A DNA stretch of 11,706 nt from Bacteroidales bacterium Bact_20 (GTDB lineage Bacteria > Bacteroidota > Bacteroidia > Bacteroidales > DTU049), in assembly GCA_001603615.1 (NCBI GenBank), contig LUZL01000193.1:1-11706 (forward strand), written 5' to 3'. Below, one piece after another: positions 1 through 7,101 of this stretch. Made by a program: the position numbers and the translations under genes. The notes under the pieces are model-generated. The model was not told where the DNA came from. It ran no database searches and saw only the letters and a program-made list of their open reading frames with translations. The stretch's first letter is position 1; every line of letters starts with the position of its first letter.

Positions 1-1117
1 AATGACTAATTTTACTAAGGTAATTAAATTTTATGATTCATTAATAGCACCTTATCCATATATGAATGAGAGATATGGGCATGTACATTTTGGTTGGGGT
101 GGTGGCATGGAGCACCAAACGGTTAGTTTTGTAGGTAGTTTTGATTATGAACTGTTAGCTCATGAGCTTTTACATCAATGGTATGGAGATGCCGTTACTT
201 GTGGTTCATGGCATGATATCTGGTTAAATGAAGGTTTTGCAACATATTTTACTGCTTTGTCTCAAGAGAAATTTTTCCCACAAGATTTTACAAATTGGAA
301 AAACTATTCTTTGAATTTTATTACATATAGTGGTTGTGGTTCAGTATATGTGTATGATACTACCTCTGTAGATAGAATATTTAACTCTCGCTTGAGTTAT
401 AGAAAAGCAGCATATGTATTACATATGCTTAGATGGATTCTAGATGATGATTTGTTTTTTGATGGTATGAGGCAATATTATCAAACTTTCAAATATAATT
501 TTGCTAAAACAGAAGATTTCAAATCTATCATAGAACAAGCTGCTGATACTTCATTAACTGAATTTTTTAATGATTGGATCTATGGAGAAGGTTATCCCAT
601 TTATACTTTTTATGTTAATGAAATAGATGACAATAGCTTTAGTATTACTATTCATCAGCAATCATCTTGCACACCAAGTACTTTTTTTGAGATGCCACTA
701 CCTTTCTTATTATCATATACCTCTGCAAATGATACTACTATCATTTTAAATAATATTAATCAAGATCAAGAATTTATCATCAATTTGCCTATGCCAGATA
801 ATATTACTTTTGATCCACTTAAATGGATTTTAACTGTCAATTCTACTATCATAGTAGATATTCAGGCATATAAAAATTTAAATTTAACTGTTTACCCTAA
901 TCCAGCTTATGATCTGATAACTATTGAAAATCCAAATAAAAAAGATTTCACTTTGTCTTTTACAGACCTATTAACCAAAAATGTAATATTTAATGAGCAT
1001 ATAGCAGCAAATACTAGTAAGACACTAGACATTTCTAATATATCTCCTGGTAGTTATCTCTTAACTTTCCAAACTGGGAAAAATCAGATAATTACTAAAA
1101 AAATTATTAAACAATAA
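1..1117 (+). CDS. Secreted M1-family metallopeptidase with T9SS sorting domain, 5'-truncated by window edge
   Basis: This is the C-terminal portion of a gluzincin aminopeptidase; residues are counted from the ATG at base 2. The family signature GGMEHQT (34-40) stands for the usual GAMEN exopeptidase motif. The zinc site HELLH (54-58) is followed after 18 residues by E77 in LNEGFATYF, the exact M1 spacing. Y133 in SYRKAAY is the likely transition-state tyrosine. The peptidase part is followed by about 75 residues beginning at YPNP (298-301) and ending in ISPGSYLL and a basic tail, typical of a T9SS type A C-terminal sorting domain. It is therefore inferred to be exported and then released or anchored at the cell surface. 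Family members carry a large N-terminal beta domain before GAMEN, so the ATG at base 2 is almost certainly internal and the true start lies left of the window. Its 3' end overlaps kdsB tail to tail by 11 nt. The class call is firm; substrate specificity is unknown. Confidence 0.93.
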   Translation, partial: MTNFTKVIKFYDSLIAPYPYMNERYGHVHFGWGGGMEHQTVSFVGSFDYELLAHELLHQWYGDAVTCGSWHDIWLNEGFATYFTALSQEKFFPQDFTNWKNYSLNFITYSGCGSVYVYDTTSVDRIFNSRLSYRKAAYVLHMLRWILDDDLFFDGMRQYYQTFKYNFAKTEDFKSIIEQAADTSLTEFFNDWIYGEGYPIYTFYVNEIDDNSFSITIHQQSSCTPSTFFEMPLPFLLSYTSANDTTIILNNINQDQEFIINLPMPDNITFDPLKWILTVNSTIIVDIQAYKNLNLTVYPNPAYDLITIENPNKKDFTLSFTDLLTKNVIFNEHIAANTSKTLDISNISPGSYLLTFQTGKNQIITKKIIKQ

Positions 1118-1853
1118 GATTATTAATTGCTTCCAGATCTTCTGGTGTATCTACACTTATACTACGATAATCTGTATCCATCACATAGATGGCATAGCCA
1201 TTGTCTAACCATCTGAGCTGTTCTAATTTCTCTGTCTCTTCTAATAATGTTGGATGTAGCTTATTTAATTCATTAAGAATAATTTTTTTATATACATAAA
1301 TGCCTATGTGCTTTTTATAAGGATAGGAATCTAACCATTCTTTACAATCTAAATCCCTATTATATGGTATTATGGAACGACTGAAATATAAAGCCTTTCC
1401 TTTCAAATCTGTAGTTATTTTAATATTATTAGGAGAGAATAATTCATCAAAATTATCAAAATGAGTAGCTGCAGTAGCTAAATCAATATTTTTATTACAT
1501 ACAAAATCCATTAAATCATCTATTAATTTAGATGCAATAAAAGGCTCATCACCTTGAATATTAATGATAAAATCATTATCAGGAATGTTTAGAATATTAG
1601 CAGCTTCATTTACACGTTCAGTGCCATTTTTATGATTCACATCTGTGATAATGGCATTATATCCATAATTATTAACAACATCATAGATACGAGTGTCGTC
1701 TGTAGCTACATAAATATTTTTGATTTTGCTTTTAGAAACATTATTTAACACATGGATTATCATAGGTAATCCCTTTATCTCTGCTAATGGTTTACCAGTG
1801 AATCTAGTACTACCATATCTAGCTGGTATTATTGCCCAAAAATTATTCATCAT
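1107..1853 (-). CDS. kdsB: 3-deoxy-manno-octulosonate cytidylyltransferase (CMP-Kdo synthetase)
   Basis: KdsB activates Kdo with CTP to CMP-Kdo in the cytoplasm, supplying the sugar for the LPS inner core. The N-terminal nucleotide-binding signature IPARYGSTRFTGKPL lies at about residues 9-23. The catalytic metal/nucleotide motif NIQGDEP is at about 98-104 (Q100, D102). YKKHIGIYVY and LEQLRWLDNGY are the characteristic later blocks. An upstream-extended frame reaches 1904, but it adds a lysine- and isoleucine-rich stretch that is not family-like. The paired ATG codons at 1853 and 1850 sit just before the conserved start and give 247-248 residues, the usual length. A -7-like box at 1868-1875 supports this start. 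The 3' end overlaps the M1 peptidase gene by 11 nt in convergent orientation, and the gene is divergent from the lipoprotein gene at 1925. I see no other LPS genes next to it. Confidence 0.95.
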   Translation of the reverse strand: MMNNFWAIIPARYGSTRFTGKPLAEIKGLPMIIHVLNNVSKSKIKNIYVATDDTRIYDVVNNYGYNAIITDVNHKNGTERVNEAANILNIPDNDFIINIQGDEPFIASKLIDDLMDFVCNKNIDLATAATHFDNFDELFSPNNIKITTDLKGKALYFSRSIIPYNRDLDCKEWLDSYPYKKHIGIYVYKKIILNELNKLHPTLLEETEKLEQLRWLDNGYAIYVMDTDYRSISVDTPEDLEAINNLIV

Positions 1854-1867
1854 GTTTAATATTATTA

Positions 1868-1875
1868 CAAAATTA
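1868..1875 (-). promoter_or_regulatory. Candidate Bacteroidota -7 box for kdsB
   Basis: On the minus strand this reads TAATTTTG, a full match to the Bacteroidota consensus TAnnTTTG. It lies 14 nt before the ATG at 1853. A transcript starting about 6 nt downstream would have a very short leader. No TTTG-like -33 element is visible at the usual 19-20 nt spacing, so the call rests on the -7 box and position alone, in a background where AT-rich matches arise by chance. Confidence 0.45.
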
Positions 1876-1908
1876 ATGGATTTTTTTATCAGTTTGATAT
1901 TCAATTAT

Positions 1909-1916
1909 TACTTTTG
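1909..1916 (+). promoter_or_regulatory. Candidate -7 box for the lipoprotein hydrolase gene
   Basis: TACTTTTG matches TAnnTTTG and ends 8 nt before the ATG at 1925. If it is used, the transcript would be nearly leaderless. The nearest TTTG (1893-1896) is only 12 nt upstream, too close for a standard -33. It sits in the same roughly 70-bp divergent region as the kdsB box, facing the other way. Confidence 0.4.
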
Positions 1917-1924
1917 CAATAAAA

Positions 1925-3049
1925 ATGAATATTTTGAAAAAGGGAATTATCTTATCTGCCATAGCACTCACATTAAACAGTTGCTACATGGGTAGAATGG
2001 TAGTATATAATGTAGCCGATGTAAATGATTATAAAAAATTTTCACAAATACCAATACATACTAAAGATCCACAACCGTTAAAAGTTAATTATATCTCTCC
2101 TAGTGATAATTGGTTTTCTAGAGATTTTTTAATGAAAAAAGAAAAAAATAAATTTAAGAACATAAACACTTTCAATGATTTGCTCCAGGTGAGTAAGACA
2201 AATGCATTTTTAATATTAAAAAATGATACTATTATTTATGAATATTATGCACCAGGATACGATGCCAGCTCTATACATACTTCTTTTTCAGCAAATAAAA
2301 GCGTGATAGCTTTATTACTAGGAATAGCTTTAGATGAGGGCTACATAGCCAGTATAGACGATCCTATTACTAAATATATTAACTGTTTTGAAGATATTAA
2401 TATGAATAAAGTCACTCTCAGACATTTATTAGATATGAAATCGGGATTAAAATTTGATGAGAATTACTTCAATCCTTTTGCAGAAATAGGTAGATATTAT
2501 TATGGGAAAAATCTTAGAGGCAAAATATGTAAATTAAAATTAATCAATGAGCCTGGTGAAGAATACAATTATCAAAGTGTAAATACACTATTGCTTGGAT
2601 TAGCTATTGAAAATGCCACTGGTATACCATTGTATAAATATTATGAGGATAAACTATGGCAACCATTACACATGGAATACGATGCCACACTAAATGTAGA
2701 TGATAAGAAAAATTTGACCGTAAAAGCTTTTTGTGGATTAAATGCTAGAGCTAGAGACTATGCTAAAATCGGATTAGTTTGCTTAAATAAAGGCAAATAC
2801 ATGAATAATCAAGTGATACCCGAGGCTTGGATAAATGAAATATTAGATGTGAAGCTACCACCTGAGGGCGAAGTATCATATCATCATCATTGGCGAGTGG
2901 ATTCAGATGGCAACCTGATGGCAGTAGGGCTGCTAGGGCAATATATTTGTGTAAGTTATAAAAAAGATTTAGTTATTGTAAGGTTAGGAGCCAAAGAGGG
3001 TGATATCAATTGGAAAGGATATTTAAATTATTTAGCTAATGTAATTTAA
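1925..3049 (+). CDS. Lipoprotein serine hydrolase, beta-lactamase/class C-like (esterase or amide hydrolase) fold
   Basis: The 374-residue product has a lipoprotein signal: basic MNILKKG, a hydrophobic core, and a lipobox LNSC with C20 as the lipidated cysteine. It is therefore predicted to be membrane-anchored in the periplasm or at the outer membrane. The hydrolase domain shows the serine nucleophile motif S122-A-N-K125, a YxS tyrosine motif (Y216-Q-S218, followed by VNTLLLG), ARDYAKIG at about 275-282, and a C-terminal GLLGQYICV strand. This order and spacing fit the PF00144 group, which includes class C beta-lactamases, EstB esterases and 6-aminohexanoate-dimer hydrolases. The KTG-type third motif is not obvious; SYHHHWRV (H320-H322) lies in that zone. 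The start is fixed by the signal peptide. A role in beta-lactam resistance should not be assumed, since most such lipoproteins have unknown substrates. The gene diverges from kdsB. Confidence 0.87.
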   Translation: MNILKKGIILSAIALTLNSCYMGRMVVYNVADVNDYKKFSQIPIHTKDPQPLKVNYISPSDNWFSRDFLMKKEKNKFKNINTFNDLLQVSKTNAFLILKNDTIIYEYYAPGYDASSIHTSFSANKSVIALLLGIALDEGYIASIDDPITKYINCFEDINMNKVTLRHLLDMKSGLKFDENYFNPFAEIGRYYYGKNLRGKICKLKLINEPGEEYNYQSVNTLLLGLAIENATGIPLYKYYEDKLWQPLHMEYDATLNVDDKKNLTVKAFCGLNARARDYAKIGLVCLNKGKYMNNQVIPEAWINEILDVKLPPEGEVSYHHHWRVDSDGNLMAVGLLGQYICVSYKKDLVIVRLGAKEGDINWKGYLNYLANVI

Positions 3050-3188
3050 TTCTAGATATAAGATTATTAATAAAATCTAACCATATATCTTTATCTATTA
3101 TACTTATATCTTTTTTACCATCAAATCTACAACTGCTATTTTTATATGTTTGCTTACTTTTTTGAGGTTTATAGTTAAATACAATAAT
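3036..3188 (-). pseudogene. Start-less open stretch, possible C-terminal gene remnant
   Basis: The minus strand is open for 50 codons, from just after a TAA at 3189-3191 to a TAG at 3036-3038. The inferred product, read from FNYKPQKSKQ through DIWLDFINNLISRI, has a mixed and protein-like composition (Tyr, Trp, Cys, Asp, Gly, alternating amphipathic pattern) unlike random AT-rich translation. It has no ATG, GTG or TTG start. The last 14 nt overlap the end of the lipoprotein gene in convergent orientation. I do not recognise the family. It could be the decayed tail of a lost gene, or a chance open frame. A weak AT-only hairpin (3054-3060 with 3084-3090, inner 3061-3065 with 3074-3078) lies in the same stretch. 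The rest of 3190-3260 is AT-rich with no recognisable content. Confidence 0.35.
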
Positions 3189-3263
3189 TTATCTTAATTA
3201 TATGTTGATAAATTATATAATATCCAACTATTAAAATTATTAATAGTAAATCCTAATTTTTAC

Positions 3264-3271
3264 TAATTTTG
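3264..3271 (+). promoter_or_regulatory. Candidate -7 box for the secreted unknown gene
   Basis: TAATTTTG is a full match to TAnnTTTG and ends 23 nt before the ATG at 3295, giving an expected leader of about 17 nt. The region about 20 nt upstream is AT-rich without a clear TTTG, so the -33 element is missing or weak. Confidence 0.5.
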
Positions 3272-3294
3272 TAATTAATAGGAACTCCAAAATT

Positions 3295-4152
3295 ATGAAA
3301 AAAATATTTGTTATTTTATCAGTAAATATTTTTATTTTGATAAACATAAATGCTCAAGAGATTAAATTAGCTACTACAGAACAATTCAAAAAATTCCTCT
3401 CTACTACTACCTATGTGGTAATGAGTGATAATCCATTTAGCAATTACAATGATGTTATTAAAGAATCTATAGCTAAAGTATGGACTCTGACACCATATAA
3501 ATTTGTAACTAATGAAGAATTTGAAAAGCTGAAAACTAATCCGTCAAACTCTTTTATCTTTTTATCTGAGGCTGCATATACTCAAAATAATGAATCTATT
3601 TCCCTGGATATACTAAACATCACTTTAGGTACTAAATCTGGTAACCTCAATCTCATGCCAGATTTGGGTTCTGCTCCTTTAGCTTACCTACCTAAAGATG
3701 AAGATAGCGAAGAGATAGAAGAGCAATATTTATATTTTATCCCCGGTATACTTAGATTTTTTCAATATAACACTAAATATCAAGCTAATCAACCTCAAGT
3801 AGTAGATTTAGATAAATTAGCTAAATTGAATAAAAATTTATTAGCTAATAAAGTTCTATATTTTTGTCCAGATAATTTGACAAATGAGGTTAATAGCATA
3901 GAAAAAATCTCTAAGATTTATTCTGGTAAGGTAAAAATTGCCAGCAGAGAAGATATTTATAAGCTACTATTAGATGGTAATGCGAATGCAGCTGTATCTT
4001 TTATTATCAAAACCAATGGTAAACCGGGACTAAAAGGGTTTAAATTTATAATTGATGCTAATACAGGAGCTCTTATTTATTATGATATCTATGAGGCCAA
4101 AAGTAAAGAACAAGATGGCTTCACAGCAAATGATTTTAAAAAATTATTATAA
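3295..4152 (+). CDS. Secreted conserved-type protein of unknown function with apparent internal duplication
   Basis: The 285-residue product has a clear Sec signal peptide (basic MKK, hydrophobic core, predicted cleavage after NINA at residue 20, giving an N-terminal QE). It is therefore periplasmic or exported; no lipobox and no T9SS tail are present. I do not recognise an enzymatic motif. Two segments look alike in predicted strand-helix-strand-strand order. Residues about 35-92 run YVVMSDNPFSNYNDVIKES, then YKFVTNEEFEKL, then SFIFLSE. Residues about 183-240 run KVLYFCPDN, then VNSIEKISKIYSGK, then VKIASREDIYKLL, then AAVSFII. Between them lies a less regular region with an acidic patch (KDEDSEEIEEQ). 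The C-terminus, PGLKGFKFIIDANTGALIYYDIY, looks like two more strands. I infer a duplicated alpha/beta module. The gene stands alone, with its own candidate promoter, upstream of uvrA; nothing in the context gives a function. Confidence 0.82.
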   Translation: MKKIFVILSVNIFILININAQEIKLATTEQFKKFLSTTTYVVMSDNPFSNYNDVIKESIAKVWTLTPYKFVTNEEFEKLKTNPSNSFIFLSEAAYTQNNESISLDILNITLGTKSGNLNLMPDLGSAPLAYLPKDEDSEEIEEQYLYFIPGILRFFQYNTKYQANQPQVVDLDKLAKLNKNLLANKVLYFCPDNLTNEVNSIEKISKIYSGKVKIASREDIYKLLLDGNANAAVSFIIKTNGKPGLKGFKFIIDANTGALIYYDIYEAKSKEQDGFTANDFKKLL

Positions 4153-4157
4153 AAAAA

Positions 4158-4226
4158 ATGTCAACAATAATGACCAAGGAACAAGGATTAGAATTAATAA
4201 AAGAACGCATTAAAGATTTTTCATAA
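4158..4226 (+). CDS. Possible 22-codon micro-ORF between the secreted protein and uvrA
   Basis: An ATG 5 nt after the preceding stop codon opens a frame reading MSTIMTKEQGLELIKERI and ending KDFS; a second ATG lies at 4170. The predicted peptide is charged and helix-forming, with varied codons, and looks more like the beginning of a real protein than random AT-rich translation. It could be a microprotein co-transcribed with the upstream gene, the N-terminal stub of a decayed gene, or chance. No Shine-Dalgarno sequence is visible. Nothing recognisable follows in the other frames before uvrA. Confidence 0.25.
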   Translation: MSTIMTKEQGLELIKERIKDFS

Positions 4227-4275
4227 CGATTTTTTTCTTTAATTTTATATTATAAACTTATTTGTTAGAAAAACG

Positions 4276-7101
4276 ATGAAAGATTTCAATTACAAAGAAA
4301 TATCTATAGAGGGTGCGAGGGCTAATAATCTGAAAAATATTACACTGAGTATTCCAAAGCGTAAAATCACAGTTGTAACGGGCTTATCAGGCTCTGGTAA
4401 AACCTCACTAGCCTTTGATACTATCTATGCTGAGGGACAGAGAAAATATGTAGAGAGCCTCAGTGCCTATGCTAGACAGTTTCTTGGGAAAATCATAAAA
4501 CCTGACGTAGACAAGATAACCGGTCTCTCTCCAGCAATAGCTATCAGACAATTCTCCGCTAATGTAAATCCACGCTCCACAGTCGGCACTATTACAGAGA
4601 TATATGATTATCTGAAAATATTGTATGCTAGGATAGGTAAGACTTATAGTCCTATTTCTGGTAGAGAGGTGAAACACTACAAAGTAGAAGACGTAGTAGC
4701 CTATGTGATGTCCTTTCCCGAAAAAAGTAGATTTTTTATAGTAGCTCCATATATAGCTGTAGCTGGTAGAGACATTGAAGAACAGCTAGAATTGTGGCAT
4801 ATTAATGGTTATAGTCGTGTATTATCTGATAATAATATTTTTTTGATTACTGATCTGCTCGGTGATAAAAAGAAACTCTCTAATGTAGATCCTGACAATC
4901 TATTCTTATTAGTAGATAGACTCACTAAAACTGATGACGAAGATTTTGCTTTCAGACTAAAAGATAGCTTACAATCAGCTTTTTTCGAGGGTGATGGCAA
5001 AATATTTATTGTTATACTCAGTGGTGAAGAGAGAAAATGGGTAGAATTCTCTAATAAATTCGAACTAGATGGTATGCGTTTCACTATCCCAGATGTTAAT
5101 TTCTTCAGTTATACCTCACCATATGGTGCATGCCCTGTATGTGAGGGATATGGCACAGTGGTAGATGTAGCTGAGCATTTAGTAATCCCTGACCCTACTT
5201 TGTCTGTTTATGAGGGAGCCATAGCACCATGGCGTGGCGAAAAGATGAGTGAGTGGCAGAAATATTTTATTGCATATTCTAAAAAATATAATTTCCCTAT
5301 TCATAAACCATATAAAGACCTCACAGAAGAAGAAAAAGATCTTTTGTGGAATGGTCGTGATGATCTAGAAGGTATAAATAGGTTTTTTAAAATGCTAGAA
5401 GAGAATACATACAAAATACAATATCGTGTGATGCTCTCTAGATATAGAGACAAAACTATTTGTAGATCTTGCAAAGGCACTAGGTTAAGAAAAGAAACTC
5501 AATATGTCAAAATTCATGGTTATTCTTTACCAGATTTATTGATGATGCAGGTAGATCAAATGCAAAATATTATTTCTTCATTTAGATTTACTGATAAAGA
5601 GCTAGAGCATGTGAAATATATTATAAAAGAATTAAATACTAGAATAGATTATTTAATAAATGTGGGATTACCGTATGTGACTCTCAATAGAGGTATGAAT
5701 ACACTCTCAGGTGGAGAAATACAAAGAGTATATCTGAGCCGAGCACTGGGCTCTACTATGACAGATACTCTATATGTACTCGATGAACCTACAGTAGGCT
5801 TACATCCACGAGATACGCATAAGTTAATTGAGATATTAAAAAAACTAAGAGATGAGGGCAATACGATTATCGTGGTAGAACACGATGGAGAAATTATAAA
5901 ATCTTCTGATTGGATAATAGATTTAGGTCCTAAAGCAGGTAGTGAGGGGGGTGATGTAGTCTTTTCTGGTCCTATAGATCAGTTATTTGATAACTCCACT
6001 AGTTTCACTGCTAAATATTTGAATAATACTGTGTCATTTATCAATAATAAACCTAAACTACCACTTTTGTTATCTAACAATCATTTCATAGAATTCACCA
6101 ATGCTAATAAAAATAATTTAAAAAATATTAATATTAAAATACCTATTAACAAAATCAGTGCTATTGTCGGAGTTAGTGGTTCTGGCAAATCTACATTGAT
6201 AGTTGATGAGTTTTACGAAGAGTTTCATAATTTTTTAAAAAATCCAGAAAATGAAGCTAATAGACTAAACGGAGAATATAAATCAATAAAAAATGTTGTT
6301 TTGATAGATCAATCTCCTATCTCTCGCTCTACTAGATCAAATCCAATTACTTTCCTTAAAATTTTTGATTTTATCAGAGAGCTATATAGTCTGATGCCAT
6401 TATCTATTCAGCGAAGTTACAAGCCTAGTATTTTTTCATTTAATACTGCGGGAGGCCGTTGCGAGACATGCAAAGGCGATGGATATATTATTATTGAAAT
6501 GCAATTCATGGCTGATGTCAAGATACCTTGCGAAGATTGCCACGGTAAAAGGTTTAAAGATGATGTATTAGAAGTAACTTTTGGGCAAAAAAATATATAT
6601 GATATTCTAGAAATGACCATAGATGATGCATATGAATTTTTCAAATCTCAATATAGTTTTTCTAAAAGTAAAAAAATAGAAAATTTGATTACTCAGACTC
6701 TCAGTGGACTAGAGCTACTCAGAAAAGTAGGGTTAGGATATTTGAAAATGGGGCAATCTACAGATACCTTATCTGGTGGAGAGGCACAGAGGCTGAAATT
6801 AGCTAGCTACATAGGTGCTGGTAACAAAATGGATAAAACATTATTCATCTTTGATGAGCCTACTACTGGTTTGCATTATTATGATGTAGATATGCTTTTT
6901 ACAAGTTTCAAAGAGTTAATACTAAAAGGACACACTATTTGCTACATAGAGCATAATATAGAATTAATAAAACGAGCCGATTGGGTTATAGAGTTAGGTC
7001 CTGAAGGGGGAGACCTAGGTGGTTATCTACTATTCCAAGGTACTATTGATGACTTTCTAAAAGCTGATACTATTACCACTAAATATTTGAATGATTATTA
7101 A
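4276..7101 (+). CDS. uvrA: Excinuclease ABC subunit A (UvrA), nucleotide excision repair
   Basis: UvrA is the cytoplasmic ATPase that dimerises, scans for DNA damage with UvrB and loads it for UvrC incision. All expected elements are present in the 941 residues, the normal length. The first ATPase has Walker A GLSGSGKTS (36-44), signature LSGGE (477-481) and Walker B DEPTVGLH (503-510). The first zinc site is formed by CPVC (C286, C289) and CRSC (C396, C399). The second ATPase has Walker A GVSGSGKST (632-640), the second zinc module CETC (C729, C732) and CEDC (C752, C755), LSGGE (832-836) and Walker B DEPTTGLH (860-867). The insertion between Walker A and the first zinc pair is full length, so this is UvrA1-like and not a shortened paralogue. 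The ATG at 4276 directly precedes the conserved IEGARANNLKNI. The 3' end overlaps the glycosyltransferase gene by 23 nt, tail to tail. I see no LexA-type operator upstream. Confidence 0.98.
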   Translation: MKDFNYKEISIEGARANNLKNITLSIPKRKITVVTGLSGSGKTSLAFDTIYAEGQRKYVESLSAYARQFLGKIIKPDVDKITGLSPAIAIRQFSANVNPRSTVGTITEIYDYLKILYARIGKTYSPISGREVKHYKVEDVVAYVMSFPEKSRFFIVAPYIAVAGRDIEEQLELWHINGYSRVLSDNNIFLITDLLGDKKKLSNVDPDNLFLLVDRLTKTDDEDFAFRLKDSLQSAFFEGDGKIFIVILSGEERKWVEFSNKFELDGMRFTIPDVNFFSYTSPYGACPVCEGYGTVVDVAEHLVIPDPTLSVYEGAIAPWRGEKMSEWQKYFIAYSKKYNFPIHKPYKDLTEEEKDLLWNGRDDLEGINRFFKMLEENTYKIQYRVMLSRYRDKTICRSCKGTRLRKETQYVKIHGYSLPDLLMMQVDQMQNIISSFRFTDKELEHVKYIIKELNTRIDYLINVGLPYVTLNRGMNTLSGGEIQRVYLSRALGSTMTDTLYVLDEPTVGLHPRDTHKLIEILKKLRDEGNTIIVVEHDGEIIKSSDWIIDLGPKAGSEGGDVVFSGPIDQLFDNSTSFTAKYLNNTVSFINNKPKLPLLLSNNHFIEFTNANKNNLKNINIKIPINKISAIVGVSGSGKSTLIVDEFYEEFHNFLKNPENEANRLNGEYKSIKNVVLIDQSPISRSTRSNPITFLKIFDFIRELYSLMPLSIQRSYKPSIFSFNTAGGRCETCKGDGYIIIEMQFMADVKIPCEDCHGKRFKDDVLEVTFGQKNIYDILEMTIDDAYEFFKSQYSFSKSKKIENLITQTLSGLELLRKVGLGYLKMGQSTDTLSGGEAQRLKLASYIGAGNKMDKTLFIFDEPTTGLHYYDVDMLFTSFKELILKGHTICYIEHNIELIKRADWVIELGPEGGDLGGYLLFQGTIDDFLKADTITTKYLNDY

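Noticed and set aside
2..4. ATG at base 2 as the real start of the M1 peptidase
   Set aside because: The GGMEHQT motif would then lie only 33 residues in, without the large N-terminal domain that M1 enzymes carry before it; the gene is cut by the window edge.
1854..1904. N-terminal extension of kdsB up to 1904
   Set aside because: It adds 17 residues not seen in the family and covers the candidate promoter; the paired ATG at 1850/1853 gives the usual length.
1720..1995. 91-codon plus-strand frame across the kdsB start
   Set aside because: It lies antisense to the conserved start of kdsB and runs into the lipoprotein gene in another frame; its composition is that of a shadow frame.
3054..3090. 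Nested hairpin as a terminator for the lipoprotein gene
   Set aside because: Stems are AT-only and short, with an unpaired AACCA on one side and no clean T-run after it; AT-rich DNA forms such pairs by chance.
3212..3221. 10-bp palindrome ATTATATAAT
   Set aside because: It is made only of A and T, has no extended arms and no promoter context.
4240..4247. TAATTTTA as a -7 box for uvrA
   Set aside because: It lacks the final G of the consensus and has no -33 element; uvrA may be read from further upstream.
4809..5084. Minus-strand frames inside uvrA (also 4408-4677, 5649-5861, 6417-6644)
   Set aside because: They are antisense to conserved UvrA domains and have serine-rich shadow composition.
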